Source of the DNA: Chloroflexi bacterium RBG_16_72_14 | GTDB taxonomy: Bacteria > Chloroflexota > Limnocylindria > Limnocylindrales > CSP1-4 | NCBI GenBank assembly: GCA_001797035.1 | Contig: MGOE01000102.1 | Location: 50,427-61,423, forward strand | Length of the DNA stretch: 10,997 bases | Reading direction: 5' to 3' | Part shown: piece after piece, positions 6,159 to 10,997 of the stretch | Numbering within the stretch: position 1 is the first letter of the stretch | Layout: each line of letters begins with the position of its first letter | Position numbers and translations under genes: made by a program | The notes under the pieces: generated by a model | What the model was told of the DNA's origin: nothing | Databases searched by the model: none | Seen by the model: the letters and a program-made list of their open reading frames with translations, nothing else

Positions 6159-8012
6159 CTACGCCACCCGGCGCTCGCGGGCCTCCGCACCCAGCCGCGC
6201 CGCGAGGTCCGCCCACGCGACCCCCTGCTCCTGCGAGCCGTCCCGGCGGCGCACGGAGGCCGTCCGCGCCTCCACCTCACGGTCGCCGAGGATGAGCATG
6301 TACGGCACCTTCTGGCCCTGCGCGAGGCGGATCTTGTTCTGCATCCGGTTGTCCGAGTCATCCACCTCGACGAACCGCAGGCCGCCGGCCTTCAGCGCGT
6401 CGGCGAGCTCGCGGGCGGCGTCTGCGTGGCGGTCCGCGATCGGGATCACCACCGCCTGGACCGGTGCGCACCACAGCGGGAACGCGCCGGCGAAGTGCTC
6501 CGTGAGCACGCCGATGAACCGCTCCAGCGAGCCGTAGATCGCGCGGTGGATGGCCACCGGGCGCTGCTGGGTCCCGGCCTCGTCGATGTACGTGAGGTCG
6601 AACCGCTCGGGCAGCATCACGCGGTCCACCTGGATCGTGGCCGTCTGCCACTCGCGTCCGAGGGCGTCGGTGATCTGGATGTCGATCTTGGGCGCGTAGA
6701 ACGCGCCGTCCCCGGGCTTGACCCGGTACTGCAGGCCAGAGCGCTCGAGCTCGGCGCGCATGATCGCCTCGGTCTCCTCCCAGATGGCGGGGTCGCCCAG
6801 CGCCTTGTCCGGCCGGGTGCCGAAGGTCAGCGTGGGCTCCAGCCCGAACCACGAGTACGACTCGCGGATCTCGCCCATCAGCCCCTCGATCTCGGCGGCG
6901 ATCTGGTCGGGCCGGACGAAGATGTGGGCGTCGTCGGTGACGAAGTGCCGGACGCGGGTGAGGCCCGACAGGACGCCCGACAGCTCGTTCCGGTGCAGCA
7001 CGCCGTACTCCGAGAGGCGGAGCGGCAGGTCGCGGTACGAGCGCAGCCTCGAGCGGTAGATGAACGACGACTCGGGGCAGTTCATCGGCTTGAGGCTGAA
7101 CCACTGGTCCTCGACGTCGACCAGGTACATGCCGTCGCGGTAGTGCTCCCAGTGCCCCGAGCGCTCCCACAGCTTCTGGTGGACCAGGGGCGGCGTGTAG
7201 ATCTCCTGGTAGCCGCGGCGGTCCTGGAGCTCGCGCATGGCATCGCGCAGCGTCTGGTACAGCCGCCAGCCCTTGGGGTGCCAGAACGCGGCGCCCGGGC
7301 TCACGTCGTGGAAGCTGAACAGGTCGAGCTGCACGCCCAGCTTGCGATGGTCGCGCTTCTTCGCCTCCTCGCGGCGCCACAGGAACTGGTCCAGGTCCGC
7401 CTGGGTCTCCCAGACCGTGCCGTAGATCCGCTGGAGCATCGGGCGCTTCTCGTCTCCTCGCCAGTACGCGCCGGCGACGGCGAGCAGCTTGAACGGACCG
7501 ATCCGGCCGGTGGACTCGACGTGCGGACCCTTGCACAGGTCGCGGAACGGGCCGTGCTCGTAGAACGTCGTGGGCGGCATCGGCGTGCCGGCCTCGGCGG
7601 CCTTCGCCGCCAGGTCGTCGAGGATCTCGACCTTGAACGCCTGGCCGGCCCCGACCTCGAGCGCCCGCCCCTCCTCGAACGGCACCTCCCGGCGGACGAA
7701 CGGGTGATCGGCGGCGATGCTCTCGCGCATCCGTGCCTCGATCGATTCGAGGTCGGCCGGGGTCAGGGGCCGCGGGAGCTCGAAGTCGTAGTAGAAGCCG
7801 TTCTCGATCGCCGGGCCGATGCCCAGCCGGGCGCCCGGGAACAGGTCCAGGACGGCCTCCGCCATGACATGCGCCGTGCTATGGCGCATGGCGTCGATGG
7901 GCGCGTGGGCGCCCGCGTCCAGCAGCTCGTCGGCCGAGCCGCGCTCCGGCGCCTCGAACTCCGGCTCCTCGTCTTCCGCCGCCACCGCGGCGCCCGCCTG
8001 ATCGTCTGCCAT
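6159..8012 (-). CDS. thrS: Threonyl-tRNA synthetase lacking the TGS domain
   Basis: The encoded protein has 617 residues and charges tRNA-Thr in the cytoplasm. Residues 1-40 are an acidic, low-complexity stretch where a TGS domain would normally sit. The editing domain follows with RHSTAHV (H44, H48: the HxxxH motif) and the DLCKGPHV segment (C160, H164). The class II catalytic core has MNCPES (C312), RLRSYRDLPLRLSEYGVLHR, DDAHIF (H363) and AIHRAIYGS (H489); C312, H363 and H489 match the zinc ligands that recognise threonine. The C-terminal anticodon-binding domain runs from about 515 to 610. The ATG (8012-8010) has GGGAG about 8 nt upstream; a longer frame upstream runs only through the T-box RNA. 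Expression should respond to uncharged tRNA-Thr through the adjacent T-box. The NCPES form in place of NCPGH is known from TGS-less ThrRS. Confidence 0.96.
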   Translation of the reverse strand: MADDQAGAAVAAEDEEPEFEAPERGSADELLDAGAHAPIDAMRHSTAHVMAEAVLDLFPGARLGIGPAIENGFYYDFELPRPLTPADLESIEARMRESIAADHPFVRREVPFEEGRALEVGAGQAFKVEILDDLAAKAAEAGTPMPPTTFYEHGPFRDLCKGPHVESTGRIGPFKLLAVAGAYWRGDEKRPMLQRIYGTVWETQADLDQFLWRREEAKKRDHRKLGVQLDLFSFHDVSPGAAFWHPKGWRLYQTLRDAMRELQDRRGYQEIYTPPLVHQKLWERSGHWEHYRDGMYLVDVEDQWFSLKPMNCPESSFIYRSRLRSYRDLPLRLSEYGVLHRNELSGVLSGLTRVRHFVTDDAHIFVRPDQIAAEIEGLMGEIRESYSWFGLEPTLTFGTRPDKALGDPAIWEETEAIMRAELERSGLQYRVKPGDGAFYAPKIDIQITDALGREWQTATIQVDRVMLPERFDLTYIDEAGTQQRPVAIHRAIYGSLERFIGVLTEHFAGAFPLWCAPVQAVVIPIADRHADAARELADALKAGGLRFVEVDDSDNRMQNKIRLAQGQKVPYMLILGDREVEARTASVRRRDGSQEQGVAWADLAARLGAEARERRVA

Positions 8013-8030
8013 CGCTTCGCTCCCGAGAAT

Positions 8031-8256
8031 CACAGGACCTCTCGTCCCGACAGGACGAGAGGTCCGACCTCCCGCGGTTCCACCCGCCTTCACGGCCGCA
8101 GCCCCGTTGCCGGTGCCCCGCCGTGCGCTCGTGCCGCGCTATCGGGCGGATCCCGGGCCGGTTCGCCGGCCGCTCACGGGTGGTGCCTGTGCCCGGACGA
8201 GTCCCTGCCGCGGCTCTCAGCTCGGTGGTCGCGGCTCTCTGGCGGGTGCCGGACGG
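8031..8256 (-). promoter_or_regulatory. T-box riboswitch (tRNA-Thr) controlling thrS
   Basis: Read on the minus strand. Stem I base CCGG...CCGC (8252-8242) pairs with GCGG/CCGG (8173-8166). AGAGAG (8240-8235) and the opposing UGAGC give the K-turn region, and GCUGAGAG near 8221-8214 looks like the distal AG-bulge/GNUG motif. The specifier is ACC (8184-8182, Thr), followed by A. The T-box sequence GGGTGGAACCGCGGG lies at 8085-8071; its bulge UGGAACC would pair with a UCCA acceptor end, fitting a U discriminator on tRNA-Thr. Antiterminator stem CGGGAGGT/ACCTCTCG (8074-8067 with 8063-8056) excludes the terminator. In established T-box logic uncharged tRNA stabilises the antiterminator and thrS is read. 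Stem I starts about 27 bases after tRNA-Val, leaving no room for a separate promoter. Confidence 0.9.
8035..8065 (-). terminator. Regulated terminator hairpin of the thrS T-box
   Basis: GGACCTCTCGTCC and GGACGAGAGGTCC (8065-8053 and 8047-8035) form a perfect 13-bp stem with a 5-nt loop. The 5' arm shares 8063-8056 with the antiterminator, so only one can form. The hairpin is followed by TGTGATTCTC, only weakly U-rich, then the thrS Shine-Dalgarno sequence, which is not part of the stem. This favours transcription control over ribosome-site masking. Confidence 0.85.
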
Positions 8257-8278
8257 GCGTGTCCCGGTCGACGCTGTG

Positions 8279-8355
8279 TGGTGGGCGATACTGGACTCGA
8301 ACCAGTGACCTCATGCATGTCAAGCATGCGCTCTAACCAGCTGAGCTAATCGCCC
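8279..8355 (-). tRNA. tRNA-Val, anticodon GAC, CCA encoded
   Basis: The minus strand folds as a full cloverleaf. Acceptor GGGCGAT/ATCGCCC (8355-8349 with 8289-8283), D arm GCTC/GAGC, anticodon stem CATGC/GCATG with loop TTGACAT (anticodon GAC, reads GUC and GUU), T arm ACTGG/CCAGT with loop TTCGAGT, discriminator A at 8282 and CCA at 8281-8279. Its first 41 nt and 23 nt upstream are duplicated at 10819-10882. The 5' half now present is therefore probably supplied by the inserted segment and the 3' half by the host. The T-box of thrS begins about 27 bases downstream. Confidence 0.97.
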
Positions 8356-8378
8356 TTCGGGCGCGGAGGATAGCACGA
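8315..8378. repeat. Left 64-bp direct repeat (attachment-site-like)
   Basis: This stretch is identical, base for base, to 10819-10882. It contains nt 1-41 of tRNA-Val (5' end through the anticodon loop and two bases of the 3' anticodon stem) plus 23 bases upstream, including the -10 element. Flanking bases differ at both ends (8314 T versus 10818 C; 8379 C versus 10883 T). This is the layout of an att site left by site-specific integration in a tRNA gene. Confidence 0.9.
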
Positions 8379-8394
8379 CCACACCCTCCGACGA
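8365..8394 (-). promoter_or_regulatory. Predicted promoter of tRNA-Val (and probably thrS)
   Basis: The -10-like TATCCT (8372-8367) lies within GTGCTATCCTCC, about 11 nt before the tRNA 5' end. A block TCGTCGG (8394-8388) sits at the -35 position. Both are identical in the displaced copy at 10869-10898, while the spacer between them has changed. That pattern fits selection on two promoter boxes. No other promoter is visible between here and thrS. Confidence 0.55.
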
Positions 8395-9021
8395 GCGCTC
8401 TTGAGCTGTCCGCTTCGGCATTCCCCCGCAACGCGGGCCAATGGCCTCCCACCGTCCCCTTGAAGCGGTCGACAGGCGATCCGGGCCGGTGCCACTGCCG
8501 GCCCCCACCCTTCCGAAGGAAGCTCGACAACGACCGTTGGCAACCGCGACGCCCGCAAGGTGGCGCTGCAGCGCTGGATGAGGATGAGCCGTCACGCGAG
8601 GTCGAGTCGGGGCAGCAACGGCTCGATGACGTTCACAATCCGCGACCCTGATGCCAACATCGCCATCGCCTAGAGAGATCATGTCGTGTTCATCGAGCAC
8701 GCGGCCGATCTTGTTCGGCGGCTTCGTCCCAGTCGGTGCGCTACGAAGACCGGGCCGCCAACCTTCAGCGGCGCCTACTCGGTAGACAGCATGTGCGGGC
8801 TGGCGACGTTCCCGGACCTGCCGCCTCGCACGTTCGCGGGCAACCGGAAGCGCCGCCTGACGAGCGGACTTCACACGTGATGTCAATAATGAGCGACACA
8901 GAGACAAACAGTCCTATACCATTGCCGTGAGGACACGCTGTGCGGGTACGCCTATTCGAGCGGTGGACATCACGCACTTCCGAGGCTCGCCGCACCTGCA
9001 AGTTCCAGCAGCGAGGTCCGC
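8379..9021. other. 643-bp segment with no supported gene
   Basis: Frames on both strands are short, change often and match no family I recognise. One plus frame closing at the TAG at 8671-8673 ends TFTIRDPDANIAIA, slightly like the RDPDGN end of VOC/glyoxalase proteins, but has no convincing start. The bases 8880-8925 are the most AT-rich in the neighbourhood and include TATACC (8915-8920), a possible promoter for the genes that follow. This could be decayed coding DNA, regulatory DNA, or the site of a lost integrase. Confidence 0.4.
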
Positions 9022-9705
9022 ATGTTACACCACACTCGAGGGCGAAGCCGTAGCGGCTGGGCGCGCGCCGCGTTGGTCGCCACTACGCTCACGATCTCGT
9101 TCGCCATTCCTGCGTCGGCAACCCACAGCGTGCCGCATGACCCGGAGGTGTTCTGGGACAACGACGTCGACGGCATCGCAGAGGCAAGCGACTCCATCGT
9201 CAGGTATCAGAAGGGCGGGGGTGGTTGGACGACGGCGAAGACAAACCGGGTGACGGAGGCCTTCGCGACCTGGAACAACAACACTGACTTCAATCCGTCG
9301 CTGGTCGCGAGCTCCGTCAACGTGATCTACATCGACGGGAGCCCAGCCGTCGCCTGCGGCTGGCAGGACTGGAGCGAACCGCCGCCAGGAACGATCGCCG
9401 TCAACTGCGTGAAGTATACGATTCGAGGCTCGTACTACCAGATCACCAACAGCAAGATCTACCTGAACGAAGTGCAGTACAGCTTCAGCTGGGCCACTGG
9501 AACGCCCGCTTCCGGGTTGTTCGACGGCCGAGGCATCGTAACCCACGAGACCGGTCATTCGGTGCTGCTCGTCGACCTATACGGCGCGGGCAACTGCCCA
9601 CCAGGTCCGACGATGTGCGGTTTAGTTGGGAAACCTGAGTCATACAACTTGCGGTCGCTGACGGCCGACGACATTAGCGCGGCCAACTCCGTGTACCTGC
9701 CGTAG
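9022..9705 (+). CDS. Secreted matrixin-like metalloprotease (metzincin)
   Basis: This encodes 227 residues. The N-terminus has Arg residues, a hydrophobic stretch at about 15-30 and ASA^T near 31-34, a classical signal peptide. The zinc site is HETGHSVLLVD: H175, E176 (general base) and H179, with D185 at the third-ligand position of the metzincin pattern HExxHxxGxx[H/D]. The family Gly is Leu182. A Met-turn-like PTMCG (M198) follows, and the end RSLTADDISAANSVYLP is typical of matrixin-like peptidases. Four cysteines (C112, C129, C192, C199) could form two disulfides outside the cell. The ATG has GAGG about 5 nt upstream. Aspartate as third ligand is known in snapalysin-type enzymes. Composition is less GC-rich than thrS and pheT. 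It lies first in a three-gene plus-strand group; the substrate is unknown. Confidence 0.75.
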   Translation: MLHHTRGRSRSGWARAALVATTLTISFAIPASATHSVPHDPEVFWDNDVDGIAEASDSIVRYQKGGGGWTTAKTNRVTEAFATWNNNTDFNPSLVASSVNVIYIDGSPAVACGWQDWSEPPPGTIAVNCVKYTIRGSYYQITNSKIYLNEVQYSFSWATGTPASGLFDGRGIVTHETGHSVLLVDLYGAGNCPPGPTMCGLVGKPESYNLRSLTADDISAANSVYLP

Positions 9706-9719
9706 GCGTCGGGAGACTG

Positions 9720-10169
9720 GTGACCGATATGAAGTCCATGCGATCCCCTCTCCGCGAAGCGCTGATCTCAATCGCGATCCTTGGCGCCGCCGTCGCTGCG
9801 CTGGGCCTCGGGGGCAGCCGGGTCGCGGCGTCCTCGCCACTTATGGACGCCCTCGCTGCCGAGTCAGCCGAGTGTTTCGTCATGGCCAACGTATTGCTCG
9901 ATCAGGACCTGTTGGATCGAGCCGCGTTGGTGAACATCGACCAAGGCTGGGCCGTAGACCAGCTCATCTACAAGGGCTCGGCCAGCGAGGCGGCGGCGGC
10001 CTTTGGTGGCGAGCTCGTCGCCTGGGATCCGCGCGAGGCTGCCGTCGGCGCTCTCGACAAGCGTGGTAACCGGGTCATTCTGAGCCTTACGCTCTTACAG
10101 ATCGGGGAGGCGACTGTCTGGGTTCACACGGGTAGTGCGCGCGGGGTCGCCTGCGACAGCGAACCCTGA
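9720..10169 (+). CDS. Exported or membrane-anchored protein of unknown function
   Basis: I do not recognise this 149-residue protein. It has a basic N-terminus (K5, R8, R12), one hydrophobic segment at about 14-31 and a possible cleavage after VAA near 35-37. It is therefore secreted or held by a single N-terminal anchor. The rest is a small mixed domain with two cysteines (C52, C145) that could pair outside the cell. The start is unsure: GTG at 9720 has GGGAG only 4 nt away, and in-frame ATG codons at 9729 and 9738 are alternatives. It lies 14 bases after the protease gene and its stop overlaps an ATG (TGATG), so it is probably co-transcribed. A partner or inhibitor of the protease is conceivable but nothing in the sequence shows it. 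Confidence 0.6.
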   Translation: MTDMKSMRSPLREALISIAILGAAVAALGLGGSRVAASSPLMDALAAESAECFVMANVLLDQDLLDRAALVNIDQGWAVDQLIYKGSASEAAAAFGGELVAWDPREAAVGALDKRGNRVILSLTLLQIGEATVWVHTGSARGVACDSEP

Positions 10170-10255
10170 TGGCGTCGGAACAAGCACGAGGCGCGGATCG
10201 TCCATTCCGGCGGGGATGCTCGCCCCAGAGAGCCTTGGGAGCGCTCACAGCCCAG

Positions 10256-10690
10256 ATGAAACACGTCGTGTTTCTGGTAGCCGTGTTCACTATGGTCGGC
10301 AGCACATCTGCGTGCGGGCCGGTCAACGGCCAACTAGAGCTGGTCGGCGAGATCTCGTCGGAGGCTCCGGTCGCGTTGACCGTTCGCCTTGGTAGGCCGG
10401 ATGGCTCTGTTGTGGGCGAATACCGAGTCGACTCGGAAGACGCGCACCTCGAATTGCCCGCCGGCAGCTACCTAGTGACCGGCGAAGTGCGCCCGATCGA
10501 GATCATGCTGGACGCCGAGCCGGGCACGTGGACGTTCGCGCCGGCCCGCGGCGGAATCGCGACGGGCGGTAAGCCGGGGGCCCTTCACGCAACGTGTCAG
10601 TCCACCGTCGGCGTTTCGAGCGGCGGATCGATCCGAATCGTCGTCAAAGCGGGACCCAACGCCTGCGAGATCCGGCTCCGTCCCGGGTGA
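10256..10690 (+). CDS. Predicted small lipoprotein of unknown function
   Basis: From ATG at 10256 the protein has 144 residues and begins MKHVVFLVAVFTMVGSTSAC, a compact lipoprotein signal. C20 would be the lipidated residue, though Thr at the -3 position makes the lipobox imperfect. The frame is open back to an ATG at 10169 that overlaps the previous stop (TGATG); using it would put 29 residues ahead of the signal. I prefer 10256 on protein grounds, although its Shine-Dalgarno candidate (GGGAG) is about 14 nt away. The mature part resembles a small beta-sandwich (VALTVRLGRPDGSVVGEYRV, then LELPAGSYLVTGEV), like carboxypeptidase-regulatory or PEGA-type domains, but this is a weak resemblance. 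Two cysteines near the C-terminus may pair. It is the last gene of the inserted segment. Confidence 0.6.
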   Translation: MKHVVFLVAVFTMVGSTSACGPVNGQLELVGEISSEAPVALTVRLGRPDGSVVGEYRVDSEDAHLELPAGSYLVTGEVRPIEIMLDAEPGTWTFAPARGGIATGGKPGALHATCQSTVGVSSGGSIRIVVKAGPNACEIRLRPG

Positions 10691-10716
10691 AGCCAGGGGC
10701 ATGCTTGCGCCCTGGT
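10691..10716 (+). terminator. Possible terminator after the lipoprotein gene
   Basis: Directly after the TGA, CCAGGG-GC pairs with GC-(G)-CCCTGG around a 6-nt loop, followed by TTGCTGCC. The stem is 8 bp with one bulge and the U tract is short, so this is a weak candidate. The remaining bases to 10818 contain no gene I can support. Confidence 0.35.
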
Positions 10717-10818
10717 TGCTGCCAAGGGGACTCCCCAGATCCCGCAGGATAATCAAGCACCCCTCGTTCGGGCCGTCACGTTCGGATCGAGGGAGGCTAC
10801 ACCGCTGGGGGGCTAGAC

Positions 10819-10859
10819 GCATGTCAAGCATGCGCTCTAACCAGCTGAGCTAATCGCCC
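10819..10859 (-). pseudogene. 5' half of tRNA-Val(GAC), displaced fragment
   Basis: These 41 bases equal nt 1-41 of the intact tRNA at 8355-8315. The sequence then diverges, with no T arm or acceptor 3' strand. It should be the original host 5' half, cut off by the insertion. Its promoter boxes remain intact upstream, so a short RNA could still be made from it. Confidence 0.88.
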
Positions 10860-10882
10860 TTCGGGCGCGGAGGATAGCACGA
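10819..10882. repeat. Right 64-bp direct repeat (attachment-site-like)
   Basis: Identical to 8315-8378. Beyond the perfect repeat, 11 of the next 16 bases also match the left copy. The mismatches fall mostly between the -10 and the -35 block, showing that the two copies derive from related tRNA-Val promoters. Confidence 0.9.
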
Positions 10883-10898
10883 TCGCACGGACCGACGA
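10869..10898 (-). promoter_or_regulatory. Displaced original tRNA-Val promoter
   Basis: TATCCT (10876-10871) and TCGTCGG (10898-10892) stand at the same spacing as at the intact tRNA. On the excision model this was the host promoter of tRNA-Val and thrS before insertion. It now faces only the tRNA fragment, and it overlaps the start of the plus-strand methyltransferase gene. Confidence 0.5.
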
Positions 10899-10997
10899 CC
10901 TCGAGCTCATCGACTGTGGCGACGGCCGGCGGCTGGAGCGATTCGGCAGCGTGGTGGTGGACCGGCCGGCGCCGGGGGCGGTGATGCCGGCGATCCT
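10882..10997 (+). CDS. Class I SAM-dependent methyltransferase (RlmI-like group), N-terminal part
   Basis: The plus frame reads LELIDCGDGRRLERFGSVVV and continues DRPAPGAVMPAI to the window edge. The D-x-G-D-G-R-[KR]-L-E-R-F-G...D-R-P-[AC]-P pattern is, to my knowledge, the N-terminus of a class I SAM methyltransferase group related to 23S rRNA cytosine methyltransferases (COG1092-like); the SAM-binding motifs lie beyond the window. The start is unresolved. The frame is open back to a TGA inside the tRNA fragment with no ATG, GTG or TTG before the conserved block. GGAGG at 10869-10873 lies 8 nt before ATC (10882-10884), used here as a provisional start. The gene is divergent from tRNA-Val and is the host neighbour on the right of the inserted segment. 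Confidence 0.55.
   Translation, partial: MARTDDLELIDCGDGRRLERFGSVVVDRPAPGAVMPAI

Larger units (their letters stand above)
8315..10882. mobile_element. 2.5-kb tRNA-Val-associated inserted segment without integrase
   Basis: The segment is bounded by the two 64-bp repeats, offset 2504 bp. Its base composition is lower in GC than the translation genes to the left: one 60-base line at 9241 has 34 G+C, against 47 in the line at 1141 (hand count). It carries three plus-strand genes for exported proteins and no recognisable recombinase, replication or mobilisation gene. The intact tRNA is at the left junction and a broken 5' half at the right, so the element appears to have restored the 5' half and the promoter region. 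It is either a non-autonomous element moved in trans, or the remnant of a larger island. Horizontal origin is inference from repeat, tRNA site and composition. Confidence 0.7.

Noticed and set aside
8013..8093. In-frame N-terminal extension of thrS (27 codons)
   Set aside because: It would translate the terminator and T-box sequence; the ATG at 8012 has a good Shine-Dalgarno sequence.
5967..8336. Long plus-strand open frame opposite thrS and the T-box
   Set aside because: Antisense shadow of thrS; it also runs through the T-box and tRNA-Val, which no real protein gene would do.
8560..8673. Short plus frame ending TFTIRDPDANIAIA, resembling the end of VOC/glyoxalase proteins
   Set aside because: Similarity is a handful of residues, with no upstream domain and no clear start; kept only as a note in the spacer entry.
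8320..8907. Minus-strand open frame of 195 codons between the tRNA and the protease gene
   Set aside because: It runs into the tRNA-Val gene, has no Shine-Dalgarno sequence I can see, and matches no family; composition looks like chance in GC-rich DNA.
10169..10255. N-terminal extension of the lipoprotein gene from the ATG overlapping the previous stop
   Set aside because: Not excluded, but it would place 29 charged residues before a well-formed lipoprotein signal; 10256 is preferred.
10691..10818. Possible tRNA 3' half joined to the right repeat
   Set aside because: I looked for a T arm and acceptor strand that could complete the fragment and found none.

Overview
The window is very GC-rich chromosomal DNA. 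Almost all of it up to about 8.36 kb is one minus-strand block of translation genes: tRNA-Val(GAC), a T-box leader, thrS, infC, rpmI, rplT, pheS and pheT, followed by cvpA and the start of a DNA-3-methyladenine glycosylase gene. The direct thrS-infC-rpmI-rplT-pheS-pheT order, a threonyl-tRNA synthetase without a TGS domain, a four-cysteine insert in PheS and the high GC together suggest a high-GC Chloroflexota (Limnocylindria-like). A high-GC actinomycete is the main alternative. The lineage is inference from gene order and protein features only.

Layout from right to left, in the direction of transcription. Bases 10882-10997 hold the start of a plus-strand SAM-dependent methyltransferase gene. 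Bases 8315-10882 are an inserted segment bounded by a perfect 64-bp direct repeat (8315-8378 and 10819-10882; offset 2504 bp). The repeat is the first 41 nt of tRNA-Val plus 23 nt of its promoter region, so the intact tRNA is on the left and a broken 5' half is on the right. The segment has visibly lower GC and no integrase. It carries three plus-strand genes for exported proteins: a matrixin-like metalloprotease, an anchored or secreted protein of unknown function, and a lipoprotein. About 640 bp of the segment, next to the tRNA, has no gene I can support.

Left of the tRNA, only about 27 bases separate its encoded CCA end from Stem I of a T-box riboswitch. The T-box shows an ACC (Thr) specifier, a T-box sequence, and antiterminator and terminator stems that exclude each other. 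It precedes thrS. tRNA-Val and thrS therefore probably share one promoter, and the inserted segment has replaced that promoter with its own near-identical copy.

The next unit, infC-rpmI-rplT-pheS-pheT, has its own promoter-like -10 element, a strong 5' leader hairpin and an apparent AUC start codon on infC. The genes are tightly packed except for a 169-bp rplT-pheS spacer that holds a 17-bp bulged hairpin. A hairpin after pheT coincides with a promoter for cvpA, and cvpA overlaps the glycosylase gene by 4 bases.
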